Below are positions 21,015 through 28,948 of a stretch of 64,000 bases of DNA, piece after piece; within the stretch, counting starts at the first letter, position 1; every line of letters begins with the position of its first letter. The position numbers and the translations under genes were made by a program. This stretch comes from Pantoea sp. alder81. GTDB lineage: Bacteria; Pseudomonadota; Gammaproteobacteria; Enterobacterales; Enterobacteriaceae. The stretch lies in the NCBI RefSeq assembly GCF_020179835.1, contig NZ_JAIUDA010000002.1:744001-808000 (forward strand). Direction: 5' to 3'. The notes under the pieces are model-generated. The model saw only the letters and a list, made by a program, of their open reading frames with translations, was not told the origin of the DNA and ran no database searches.

Positions 21015-21258
21015 GAAAGAGGGAATCGCAGCAGTGAAAAGAGGCGGGGATAATACCACAATGAATCTGTGGGCCGAAGTCTGTGAGGTAGCTCTCACTT
21101 CCCCCAAAGGGGGTATTCGTGCGCATCAGATCAAGGAATTGCGCAAAAAATCGCCTCGGTTAAAATCTTGTTACTCTTAAATTGAATCTTCGTAACATTT
21201 CGCCCTTGATAAAACCGTCTACGCTTATTACGCGTTGGCATTATCACCAGGGGAAAAC

Positions 21259-22179
21259 ATGAAGCAATCACCATCCATTTCAGAACATGACAACGATGTC
21301 GAGAGCGACGAAAAAGACCAGGGTAAAGAGATAGAAGTGGATGAAGATGCCCTGCCCTCGCGGGCTGCGGCAATTCATGAAGAGATTCGCCAGGACGGGG
21401 AGAAAGAGTTAGAGCGCGATGGCATGGCGTTGCTATGGTCTGCTGTAGCTGCGGGGCTATCCATGAGCGCTTCGCTGATGGCAAAAGGGATTTTCCATGT
21501 GCATTTGGCTGACGTGCCTGGCGGTTTCCTCCTGGAGAACCTGGGTTATACCTTTGGCTTTGTCATCGTGATAATGGCCCGTCAGCAACTGTTCACAGAG
21601 AACACGGTTACTGCAGTATTACCGGTGATGCACAAACCCACTGGCGGTAATTTCATGCTGTTATTGCGCCTGTGGGGCGTGGTGCTGGCGGGGAATTTGA
21701 TCGGCACGGCGCTCGGCGCATTGGCGTTTAATCATATGCCGATTTTTGACGAGGCGACGCGTCAGGCCTTCACCGTGATTAGCGAAAAGGTGATGGACAA
21801 CTCCCCCAGTGAAATGTTTGCCAATGCCGTCATTTCAGGTTGGATTATCGCCACCATGGTTTGGATGTTCCCTTACGCGGGCGCGGCCAAAATCGTGGTG
21901 ATTGTGATGATGACCTGGCTGGTGGCGCTGGGAGATTTGGCCCATATCGTGGTGGGTTCAGTAGAAGTGCTTTATCTGGTGTTTGCAGGCACGCTGCCCT
22001 GGCAGGAGTTTCTCTGGCCGTTTGCTTTACCTACGCTGCTGGGGAATATCACCGGCGGTACATTGATTTTTGCGTTGATCAGTCACGCACAAATTCGCAA
22101 CGATATGAGTGAAGCGGCGAAGGCCAAAGCGAAGGCGGAACAGAAGCGCAAAGATAAAGCACAGAAGAAACAACAGTGA
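21259..22179 (+). CDS. yfdC: YfdC, formate/nitrite transporter-family membrane protein
   Basis: Inner-membrane protein of the FNT-related family; transported substrate not established. The ATG at 21259 (after AGGGGAAAAC) gives 306 residues. The first 60 are highly acidic and charged (ESDEKDQGKEIEVDEDALPSR), the middle has six hydrophobic segments including IVIMARQQLFTENTVTAVLPV, and the end is a lysine-rich tail (KAKAKAEQKRKDKAQKKQQ). It is followed by tRNA-Arg as in E. coli (yfdC-argW). Confidence 0.92.
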   Translation: MKQSPSISEHDNDVESDEKDQGKEIEVDEDALPSRAAAIHEEIRQDGEKELERDGMALLWSAVAAGLSMSASLMAKGIFHVHLADVPGGFLLENLGYTFGFVIVIMARQQLFTENTVTAVLPVMHKPTGGNFMLLLRLWGVVLAGNLIGTALGALAFNHMPIFDEATRQAFTVISEKVMDNSPSEMFANAVISGWIIATMVWMFPYAGAAKIVVIVMMTWLVALGDLAHIVVGSVEVLYLVFAGTLPWQEFLWPFALPTLLGNITGGTLIFALISHAQIRNDMSEAAKAKAKAEQKRKDKAQKKQQ

Positions 22180-22265
22180 AATGTGGCACGACATTGTTGA
22201 TAGATTGAGCAAACAGGATTTACACGGTTAAATTCTGCTGGTCGGTACGCTATACTGCGCGCCGC

Positions 22266-22340
22266 GTCTCCTTAGTTAAATGGATATAACGAGCCCCTCC
22301 TAAGGGCTAGTTGCAGGTTCGATTCCTGCAGGGGACACCA
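22266..22340 (+). tRNA. argW: tRNA-Arg (CCT anticodon)
   Basis: 75 bases including the encoded CCA. The acceptor pairs GTCTCCT with AGGGGAC, the anticodon stem AGCCC/GGGCT encloses CTCCTAA with anticodon CCT at 22299-22301, and the T-loop GGTTCGATTCC is canonical. The position after yfdC matches E. coli argW, a known integrase target. No duplicated 3' end (att copy) is visible downstream. Confidence 0.96.
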
Positions 22341-22470
22341 TAAAGCCTTTCGTTGCCCTCCACATCCGTCCTTTAGATCCTCTTTGTATCAGGCAATCCT
22401 CAAATTAATCGCACGCAAGGATTTTCGATGAGTGGCGAAGGGATTAGCTAAACCAAAACGGCCCAAGTCT

Positions 22471-22749
22471 TCATGAGAAATAGAAGTGCGCAATCAACTT
22501 GTAGACTGTAGTGCCAATAGCGATTAAGGCTGGAACACCGAGTAAAACAGCCAGCTTCGCTTCAGAGATCTTTTTATCAACTGCATCTGTAGAAGGCTTT
22601 TTAGCGAGTGACTGTTTAATGCCGTCTAGTTTCTCAAGCACCGCAGCCATGTTTCTATCGATTGATTTTACATCGTCTTTTAGCTCATCGACATCACGTC
22701 TAATGTATTTGACGTCAGATTCAAGTTTTACAACGCGCATTTCCATCAT
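22471..22749 (-). CDS. XhlA-like small coiled-coil membrane protein
   Basis: 92-residue protein resembling phage haemolysin XhlA-type accessory lysis proteins in layout: an N-terminal heptad-rich coiled coil (VVKLESDVKYIRRDVDELKDD...), a linker, and a single C-terminal membrane segment (LAVLLGVPALIAIGTTVYKLIAHF). The ATG at 22749 has GGAG five bases upstream; two further Met codons follow closely. The gene is visibly more AT-rich than its neighbours and stands alone beside argW, with no integrase, endolysin or other phage gene. It may be a phage remnant or a domesticated membrane protein; function unknown. Confidence 0.65.
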   Translation of the reverse strand: MMEMRVVKLESDVKYIRRDVDELKDDVKSIDRNMAAVLEKLDGIKQSLAKKPSTDAVDKKISEAKLAVLLGVPALIAIGTTVYKLIAHFYFS

Positions 22750-22918
22750 TACCACTCCGCATAAGCTAAACATGTAATTATCACATAAAAAACAACATTT
22801 TAACGGAAGGTATTCTATCTAAATCTAAGAGGAAATCACCACAATTAGCTTGAGAGTGAATGAATCTGAGACGTTTCTCGCAGGTAGAAACTGGCTGTTT
22901 CAGGCGATTACAGCGGAA

Positions 22919-23794
22919 TCAAAGCTGGTGTGAGTTTTGGCGCCATGCGGAAGGGGTGACACCATGCAGCTGTCGAAAACGGTTACTGAAGTGACTGGAA
23001 GAGTGGAAACCGCAGCGCAAGGCGATCTCGGTTAATGGCAAAGCGCTGAACTTCAGCAGTTGCAGTGCAGTGTCCATACGGCGGCGCATCACATATTGAT
23101 GAGGGGCTTCGCCCACGCTACTGCGGAACATGCGGGCAAAGTGGTATTCACTCAAGGCCGCTTCTGCCGCCAGCTGTGCCAGTGTCAAAGGCTGATCCAA
23201 CTGCGCATCAATAAACGCCAGTACACGTCGCAATACTGCGGGCGCTAATCCACCGCGCACCTGTGGCGCCTGCCACTGCACTTCACTGTAACGCTGCAAA
23301 AGATGCGTCATCAGCAATGTCGAAGCACTGGTCAACATCAATTGATTGGCGGGTTGCTGCCAGTCAACACTCAGCAGGAAATGTCGATAAAGCTGCGTGA
23401 TGCGATCGTCGTCGGCAAAGATCTTTTCATGCAAATTAAGTTGGGCGGGACTGCGATCCCAAATCTGCTCGCCGAGATGACGCAGGTGCTCGTCAGTACA
23501 ATAAAGATGTACGAACGACAAATCTGCACGTAAATCCCAGGTGGATTCAACACCGCTCGGCATCAGGCAAAAGCGATCCGGACCACCGCCATTGCGCCAA
23601 CCATGCTGTGTTTTATGCCAGGTGTCATAGCCATCAGCGGTATACAGGCTTAGCGTGTGATGATCACTCAGGTTGGTGACACGATCGCCACTATTAAACC
23701 AGGCTGCCAACTTGATGCCACCCGAAAGCTGCACGCTATCGCGCAATTGCGCTTTATGGCGCTGCAGCATATCGAAGGTCTGATAATCGGGCAT
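22919..23794 (-). CDS. AraC-family transcriptional regulator
   Basis: DNA-binding regulator, about 291 residues. The C-terminal 100 residues carry the double helix-turn-helix of the family (LTLAQLAAEAALSEYHFARMFRSSVGEAPHQYVMRRRMDTA and LTEIALRCGFHSSSHFSNRFRQLHGVTPSAWRQ). The N-terminal half resembles an effector-binding cupin-like region. A TTG immediately precedes the ATG at 23794; no strong ribosome site decides. It diverges from an EamA transporter gene 182 bp away, which it may control. Effector unknown. Confidence 0.85.
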   Translation of the reverse strand: MPDYQTFDMLQRHKAQLRDSVQLSGGIKLAAWFNSGDRVTNLSDHHTLSLYTADGYDTWHKTQHGWRNGGGPDRFCLMPSGVESTWDLRADLSFVHLYCTDEHLRHLGEQIWDRSPAQLNLHEKIFADDDRITQLYRHFLLSVDWQQPANQLMLTSASTLLMTHLLQRYSEVQWQAPQVRGGLAPAVLRRVLAFIDAQLDQPLTLAQLAAEAALSEYHFARMFRSSVGEAPHQYVMRRRMDTALQLLKFSALPLTEIALRCGFHSSSHFSNRFRQLHGVTPSAWRQNSHQL

Positions 23795-23976
23795 CAAAGG
23801 GATCCACTCACAGGTTAATAACGCACAGTTTACGGATCTCCACGGCCAGAAAACAGGCCAACACGGGACATCAGTGTAAAAAGCGCAAGATTTTGCAATT
23901 CGCGCGCAACCGCGTGCAAGCCGAAGGCCACCATTTTCGACACACTTCAGGCAATGATTTTGCTGGAGAGAATGCG

Positions 23977-24876
23977 ATGAACATTATGTTGTACCTTGCG
24001 GTGGTGTTGATTTGGGGCACTACCTGGATTGCGATATTTCTGCAACAAGAAGCGGCTAACACGCCGGTTCTGGTAGCGGTATTCTGGCGCTTCTTGCTGG
24101 CCTCAGTACTGATGCTGGTGATCCTGAAACTGATTAAACGTCTGCGCCCGCTGGATAAGCAGGATCATCTTTTCTGCTTGCTGCAGGGCTGTTGCGTCTT
24201 TGGCTTCAATTTTGTCTGTTTCTATCATGCGGCAGCGTGGATCAGCAGTGGATTAGAGTCAGTGATCTTTTCGATGGCGGTGCTGTATAACGCGCTCAAC
24301 AGCTGGATATTTTTCCGTCAGCGCCCACCGTTCCGCCTGCTGCCGGCTGCGGTACTCGGCTTAGGGGGCATTGTGGCGCTCTTTTGGCATGATATTCAGG
24401 CGGCTCACCCAGCGCCTCAACTTTTGTGGGGCGTAGGACTAAGCGCTTTGGGTACTCTCGGCTTCTCGTTTGGCAACATGATATCCACGCGCCACCAACG
24501 CCGTCAGCGTGATGTGCTCACCACCAACAGTTATGCCATGTTTTATGGCGCAATCATGATGGCAATCTTAGCGCTTCTGAACGGCGATTCACTGGCTCCC
24601 ACCTTCAATCTGCAATGGCTCGGTTCAATGAGCTATCTGGCGATTTTTGGTTCAGTGTTAGGCTTTGGCGCCTATTTCACGCTGGTCGGTCGTATTGGGG
24701 CCAGCCAGGCCGCTTATAGCACACTGCTGTTCCCGCTCGTGGCGCTGACGCTGTCCACAATCTATGAGGGATATCAGTGGCACGATAATGCCATTGTGGG
24801 ATTAGTGATGATTCTGATGGGGAACATGGTGATGTTTGTACGCTGGCCAACGTCACGCAAATTACGCTTAGCCTAA
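23977..24876 (+). CDS. EamA/DMT-family transporter
   Basis: Inner-membrane transporter of the drug/metabolite superfamily, 299 residues, with ten hydrophobic segments in two EamA repeats: the first starts LAVVLIWGTTWIAIFLQQ and the second near residue 145 (LLWGVGLSALGTLGFSFGNMIS). The ATG at 23977 follows GGAGAG; a longer frame adds 28 polar residues. Such proteins often export amino acids or metabolites; the substrate here is unknown. Divergent from the AraC gene. Confidence 0.87.
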   Translation: MNIMLYLAVVLIWGTTWIAIFLQQEAANTPVLVAVFWRFLLASVLMLVILKLIKRLRPLDKQDHLFCLLQGCCVFGFNFVCFYHAAAWISSGLESVIFSMAVLYNALNSWIFFRQRPPFRLLPAAVLGLGGIVALFWHDIQAAHPAPQLLWGVGLSALGTLGFSFGNMISTRHQRRQRDVLTTNSYAMFYGAIMMAILALLNGDSLAPTFNLQWLGSMSYLAIFGSVLGFGAYFTLVGRIGASQAAYSTLLFPLVALTLSTIYEGYQWHDNAIVGLVMILMGNMVMFVRWPTSRKLRLA

Positions 24877-24883
24877 ACAGCGA

Positions 24884-24904
24884 GAGCGGGCATTGCGCCC
24901 GCTC
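24884..24904. terminator. Terminator between the EamA gene and the YmgB-like gene
   Basis: GAGCGGGC/GCCCGCTC stem with a 5-base loop between two convergent genes. A short T stretch follows on the plus strand. Confidence 0.65.
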
Positions 24905-24913
24905 TTTGGTCCT

Positions 24914-25153
24914 CTAGCGCCAGCCCTGGACGCCGATATTGAGCTGGTGAGGTTTATTGATGGCTTTTCTGGCAATCCAGTAAAGCAGAACGCGTTCATC
25001 ATCTCTGTCGCGATCGGCCATAGCCAGTAGTTTCAGCGACAGCGTGGATTTATTCACAGGCTGATGCTCATCGCTTAACTCGATCACCGCCTGACCGATG
25101 ATGCAGCAAACTTCATCCTCGCTTGACGCGGATTCATATGCTCGGTCTGTCAT
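24914..25153 (-). CDS. YmgB/AriR-like small regulatory protein
   Basis: 79-residue protein. The stretch SEDEVCCIIGQAVIELSDEHQPVNKSTLSLKLLAM resembles the biofilm and acid-resistance protein YmgB (AriR) of E. coli (an EEExxxLGQAV...VNxxxLxLxL pattern), and the length fits; the match is from memory and moderate. A strong AGGAGG ribosome site precedes the ATG at 25153. YmgB-family proteins are small helical dimers linked to Rcs signalling and biofilm control. It diverges from yhjX. Confidence 0.6.
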   Translation of the reverse strand: MTDRAYESASSEDEVCCIIGQAVIELSDEHQPVNKSTLSLKLLAMADRDRDDERVLLYWIARKAINKPHQLNIGVQGWR

Positions 25154-25289
25154 ATTTCCTCCTGTTAGTGAATTTTAATCCTGGCAAAGTTTTGCCATTT
25201 TGCAGCGAAATGGGCGTGCATATCACACCTGGTTACATATGTTTACCCATAGCAACCGCTGCGCTTAAATTGACAACTTTGCGGGGCAA

Positions 25290-25320
25290 TGTCATTCATA
25301 CCCGTTTTCCTGCATTTCAT
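25290..25320 (+). promoter_or_regulatory. Candidate YpdB operator and promoter of yhjX
   Basis: TGTCATTCAT (25290-25299) and TGCATTTCAT (25311-25320) form an imperfect direct repeat separated by exactly 11 bp. The reported YpdB target is GGCATTTCAT-N11-GGCATTTCAT; the downstream copy matches 9 of 10 bases and the upstream copy 6 of 10. A TATTAT -10 lies at 25375-25380 with no good -35, as expected for an activated promoter. YpdB is encoded at 36875-37600. Confidence 0.6.
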
Positions 25321-25418
25321 TCCTTCGTCCTGTCTCTTGATGCCCTGCTTCGCCCCACGCGCGCGTAAGCCGCCTATTATCGCTGCAGATTCCGCATTCC
25401 CTGAGGGGAGAGATAAAA

Positions 25419-26636
25419 ATGAAAACAGAACTATCCGCGCAGTTGCAGCGCACTCGTATGCTTACCCTTATCGGCACCATCATTACTCAGTTTGCACTGG
25501 GTTCGGTCTATACCTGGAGCCTGTTCAACGGCCAGTTAGCGCATAAGCTGGATGCGCCCATCAGCCAGGTCGCCTTCTCGTTTGGTTTGTTGAGTTTGGG
25601 CCTGGCGATTGCATCGTCGCTGGCGGGGAAATTACAGGAGCGCTTTGGTGTGCGTAACGTCACCATCGGCGCCGGTATTCTGATGGCGATTGGCTTTTGG
25701 CTGACCGCCCATGCCGATAACCTGATGATGCTGTACCTCAGCGCCGGCATCCTGGTCGGTTTAGCGGATGGCGCAGGATACCTGATGACGCTATCAAACT
25801 GCATGAAGTGGTTCCCTGAGCGCAAAGGATTAATTTCCGCCTGCTCGATTGGCGCTTACGGCTTAGGTAGTCTCGGTTTCAAATTTATCTGTGGCGCGTT
25901 GCTGAGCACTTACGGCCTGGAGAACACCTTTATGATTTGGGGTGTGCTGGCAATGAGCATGATTATTGTGGGTGCGCTGATGATGCGTGATGCCCCTCTC
26001 CAGCAAAGCAGCGGGAACGCGAAAGTGCTGGAAAAAGATTACACGCTGGCGCAATCCGTGCGGTTACCGCAGTACTGGATGCTGGCACTGATGTTCCTCA
26101 CTGCCTGCATGAGCGGTCTGTATGTGATTGGCGTAGCGAAAGACATCGGTGAAGGTATGGTTCACCTGACTACGCAAACCGCCGCTAATGCCGTAACTGT
26201 CATCGCGATTGCTAACCTGAGTGGTCGCCTGATTCTCGGCGTGCTCTCCGACAAAATGGCACGTATTCGCGTCATTTCAATGGCACAGGTTGTTTCGCTG
26301 GTGGGCATGAGCATTCTGTTGTTTACCCGAATGAATGAAACCACCTTCTTCCTGTCACTGGCCTGCGTTGCCTTTAGTTTTGGTGGCACCATCACCGTGT
26401 TCCCTTCCCTGGTCAGCGATTTCTTCGGTCTTAATAATCTGACGAAAAATTACGGATTGATTTACCTGGGATTCGGTATCGGCAGCGTGATGGGTTCGCT
26501 GGTGGCTTCCGTATTCGGTGGTTTTACCGTGACTTTCAGCTTGATCATGACACTGCTGGTGATTTCGCTGGTGCTGTCGCTCAGCATCCGTCTGCCAAAT
26601 CGTCAAAACGTTGCTGAACCTTTGCTGCATAATTAA
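25419..26636 (+). CDS. yhjX: YhjX-like MFS transporter (OFA family, pyruvate-regulated in E. coli)
   Basis: Inner-membrane transporter of the oxalate/formate antiporter group; E. coli YhjX is the main YpdB target and is induced by extracellular pyruvate. It has 405 residues and 12 helices. The N-terminal TLIGTIITQFALGSVYTW and the motifs GLADGAGYLMTLSNC, WFPERKGLIS and GGTITVFPSLVSDFFGLNN match YhjX closely. The start ATG follows GAGGGGAGAG. A strong terminator follows. The YpdA/YpdB genes lie only 10 kb downstream here, unlike E. coli, where they are far apart. Confidence 0.92.
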   Translation: MKTELSAQLQRTRMLTLIGTIITQFALGSVYTWSLFNGQLAHKLDAPISQVAFSFGLLSLGLAIASSLAGKLQERFGVRNVTIGAGILMAIGFWLTAHADNLMMLYLSAGILVGLADGAGYLMTLSNCMKWFPERKGLISACSIGAYGLGSLGFKFICGALLSTYGLENTFMIWGVLAMSMIIVGALMMRDAPLQQSSGNAKVLEKDYTLAQSVRLPQYWMLALMFLTACMSGLYVIGVAKDIGEGMVHLTTQTAANAVTVIAIANLSGRLILGVLSDKMARIRVISMAQVVSLVGMSILLFTRMNETTFFLSLACVAFSFGGTITVFPSLVSDFFGLNNLTKNYGLIYLGFGIGSVMGSLVASVFGGFTVTFSLIMTLLVISLVLSLSIRLPNRQNVAEPLLHN

Positions 26637-26644
26637 TCTCAACA

Positions 26645-26674
26645 GATGCCGCATCACTCTGCGGCATCTTTTTT
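26645..26674 (+). terminator. Terminator of yhjX
   Basis: GATGCCGCA/TGCGGCATC stem with a 6-base loop followed by six T. Confidence 0.9.
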
Positions 26675-26920
26675 CTCCATCTTTCCTACATAATGTTTTA
26701 ATAGTTGAGAATGGCTGTTATTTAGGATTGCATTTCAGAGTATTCGCGTTATTATTATCAGGCATTCGGTTTTATCTGATTGGTTTATTTCCCGCCTTGA
26801 CGTTTTTAGCTTTAAATTGACATATCTGGTAATAGATCCAGAAATAACTCTACATTCACTGCATCTTCACTCCACTTTTCCCCGGTAATCTGGCTTCATT
26901 TGAAAAGAGGAGGACTCTCC

Positions 26921-27070
26921 ATGAAAACACTTATTAAAGCTGCTTCGGTTGTTGCCATTATGACGATGTTGAGTGGTTGTATCGTTCATGACGGACATGG
27001 GCGCGGACCGGGCTGGGGCCACGGCGGTGGCTGGCATCATGACCGTGGTTATCATGGTCGCCATTGGTAG
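26921..27070 (+). CDS. Small Gly/His/Trp-rich lipoprotein
   Basis: 49-residue protein. A strong GAGGAGGA ribosome site precedes the ATG. The signal peptide MKTLIKAASVVAIMTMLSGC ends in a lipobox (LSGC) with Cys20, and the mature part IVHDGHGRGPGWGHGGG then WHHDRGYHGRHW is dominated by Gly, His, Arg and Trp. Six His in 29 mature residues suggest metal or heme contact, but this is inference. No family recognised with certainty. It is monocistronic: a terminator follows at 27108. Confidence 0.75.
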   Translation: MKTLIKAASVVAIMTMLSGCIVHDGHGRGPGWGHGGGWHHDRGYHGRHW

Positions 27071-27107
27071 TTGGGCAAAGCACACACAGCACATAATAAA
27101 AAAATAA

Positions 27108-27139
27108 AAAGGGCGGGAAATTACCCCGCCCTTTCTTTT
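27108..27139. terminator. Bidirectional terminator between two lipoprotein genes
   Basis: AAAGGGCGGG/CCCGCCCTTT 10-bp stem with a 7-base loop, followed by CTTTT on the plus strand and T-runs on the minus strand. Confidence 0.85.
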
Positions 27140-27419
27140 AACTTTTTACCGCGTAATTACATTGATACCAGGCTTTCTTTAATCCAGGTAGATGACTGTC
27201 CTGCGCGGGCAGCGATTCCACTTTATCAAATCCACGTTGGTTACAATAATTCGCCAGATCGATTTCCATCGCATCTTTATTCAACGTATGCGGGTCGTAA
27301 CGATATTGCACGGTATTTGAGCTTTTATCTTCATCGACACGTTCAAATCCACCGGGTTTGCTGACACTACAACCGGCCAGCATAAAAAGCGCGAGCGCGC
27401 TAATAAGCATTTTTTTCAT
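27138..27419 (-). CDS. Small lipoprotein of unknown function
   Basis: 93 residues. Signal peptide MKKMLISALALFMLAGC with lipobox LAGC (Cys17), followed by a short polar domain with two cysteines (ANYCNQRGFDKV, AWYQCNYAVKS) that could form a disulfide. It resembles small enterobacterial YecR-type lipoproteins in size and Cys pattern, but I do not recognise it firmly. The ATG at 27419 has AGGACACCC upstream. Monocistronic, bounded by a shared terminator. Confidence 0.8.
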   Translation of the reverse strand: MKKMLISALALFMLAGCSVSKPGGFERVDEDKSSNTVQYRYDPHTLNKDAMEIDLANYCNQRGFDKVESLPAQDSHLPGLKKAWYQCNYAVKS

Positions 27420-27499
27420 TAGGGTGTCCTCTTCCAGGCGAAGCAGTCTAAATGCCTACGCCGCACGCATCTATAGGAAACTGGCGCGAAATAGTCATT

Positions 27500-27666
27500 T
27501 TGATAAAGTTTTTACCAATCAAATCAATAAAACCAAACGGTTTTTCATATCACTTAACCGATGACATGATGCTTTCAGACAGCACAACGTCTGCACCACA
27601 CCAGGTGATACGAGAAAAACAAACGGAAAGTGACCATTATGCCCGCGCTGAGCGGGCTTTTTTTTA
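27500..27666 (+). ncRNA. Candidate small RNA ending in an intrinsic terminator
   Basis: The 256-bp gap between two minus-strand genes contains a plus-strand intrinsic terminator, GCCCGC-5-GCGGGC followed by nine T (27641-27666), with no plus-strand gene upstream of it for 600 bp. A possible -35 TTGATA (27500-27505) is followed by weak -10 candidates, so the 5' end is uncertain. No coding frame of note lies inside. An unannotated small RNA is inferred; it matches none I know. Confidence 0.35.
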
Positions 27667-27675
27667 CGCGTAAAC

Positions 27676-28479
27676 CTAACCGGTAAGGCTGACCATCTTA
27701 CGCAAAAGGTTGGCGGACTGTTTGGCAGGCAATGCGAGAATGCCGCTGTAGAGATCAATCGACATGGCGCACATCGCGCTGCGATCAACGGCGGTATCGG
27801 CCGGCATGTTGAGTTGCTGAAGCTTATCGCCCCACTTGCCGTAAAGTTTTTCCACGACGCTTTGCAAATCACGCTGTGCGCCCTGTTGATCAACCGGTCG
27901 CTCTTCGCCCGTACTGTTTTGCAGCAGCAAATCTAACGCCTGTGCATCGCGCAGGTACAACTCCGGTGACAGCGCTTGTTGCAGATTGATGCCGCCATTC
28001 ACCTGCGGATAAAGGAAGCGGAAACAGCGTTGTGGCTCCGGCTGCTGCAGTGCCTGCATCTCCTGCACTGACACACGCAAATAATTGAGCAGCGTCTCGT
28101 CATCTGCACGCGCCATACGCTGATTAACCAGATCCATCAGCCATCCACGCAACTCGCCCAGCGCCTGGTCAGCAGGCACGCCTTCCATACGCTTGTGCAG
28201 TAACTCGCGATTAAGCATTTGCCACAGGGCCGGCTCCTGTGTTTTTAACTGACGATACCCTGGTGCGAGGCTTAACTGGGTTGCCACCTCGCTTTCCAGC
28301 GCCTGTCGCTCCTGCCGTGGGTGTAACCAGCTAAACCACAGCATGTTTGCCAAAATCAACGGCAGTAAAAACAGCACCAACCCCTGCCATAAGCGGAGTG
28401 CGGTGGTGCGAATCAAAACGATGATAATCACCGCCAGCAGCGCGAACGCCGCCAGCGTGACAGGAATGAGGGAGAACAT
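27676..28479 (-). CDS. Unknown inner-membrane-anchored protein
   Basis: 267 residues, no family recognised. Two adjacent hydrophobic segments open the protein (LIPVTLAAFALLAVIIIVLI and LRLWQGLVLFLLPLILANMLWF), followed by a roughly 215-residue soluble, helical, Gln- and Leu-rich domain. With two membrane segments the domain would face the cytoplasm if the N-terminus is inside; topology is inferred. It is the third gene of an iclR-usp-unknown minus-strand operon, 9 bp after usp. Confidence 0.8.
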   Translation of the reverse strand: MFSLIPVTLAAFALLAVIIIVLIRTTALRLWQGLVLFLLPLILANMLWFSWLHPRQERQALESEVATQLSLAPGYRQLKTQEPALWQMLNRELLHKRMEGVPADQALGELRGWLMDLVNQRMARADDETLLNYLRVSVQEMQALQQPEPQRCFRFLYPQVNGGINLQQALSPELYLRDAQALDLLLQNSTGEERPVDQQGAQRDLQSVVEKLYGKWGDKLQQLNMPADTAVDRSAMCAMSIDLYSGILALPAKQSANLLRKMVSLTG

Positions 28480-28488
28480 GGAGCGTGA

Positions 28489-28941
28489 TTAATCCTTGCG
28501 AACGTCAATCAGAACCGGGCAGTTGGCGCGCTCAATCACAGCCGCACTCACCGAACCTTTAAGTAAGCGATTGAAAGGAGAAAGATGACGGCGACCGATG
28601 ATGATCATGCTGGCCTTCAGTGCATTGGACTGCGCCACAATTGTTTCCGCGGCTTCACCGGCCAGAATCAGACCTTTGGCAGCCACACCAGCACGCAGTA
28701 GCGGTGCCAGTGCGTGACGCACCACCATTTCAGCTGTGTTTTGTTCATCTTTAGCCGCGACGAAATCATCCGGATCTTCGCCCGCATCGATTTCGATCGG
28801 TTGATTGCAGGATGAATAAGCGGGATCGACACAGCACAACACCGTGACCTGAGCCTGTTGCGCCAGTGCCTGTTCAATGGTTAACGCGATGACTTTTTCT
28901 GCCACCGGAGAACTATCAATGGCCATCAGCAAGGTTTTCAT
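28489..28941 (-). CDS. Universal stress protein (UspA family)
   Basis: 150-residue single-domain Usp protein, cytosolic, probably dimeric. N-terminal strand MKTLLMAIDSSPVAEKVI and the C-terminal nucleotide loop IIGRRHLSPFNRLLKGSVSAAVIERANCPVLIDVRKD are typical. The usual ATP-binding G-2x-G-9x-G(S/T) reads G-RR-H-9x-GS, so the second Gly is replaced by His; ATP binding is uncertain. It lies 7 bp after iclR and 9 bp before a membrane gene, which suggests joint transcription. Confidence 0.9.
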   Translation of the reverse strand: MKTLLMAIDSSPVAEKVIALTIEQALAQQAQVTVLCCVDPAYSSCNQPIEIDAGEDPDDFVAAKDEQNTAEMVVRHALAPLLRAGVAAKGLILAGEAAETIVAQSNALKASMIIIGRRHLSPFNRLLKGSVSAAVIERANCPVLIDVRKD

Positions 28942-28948
28942 CAGTTGG

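Noticed and set aside
22201..22470. Possible integrase or att repeat beside argW
   Set aside because: I looked for a copy of the tRNA 3' end and for integrase motifs on both strands and found none, so no mobile element is called.
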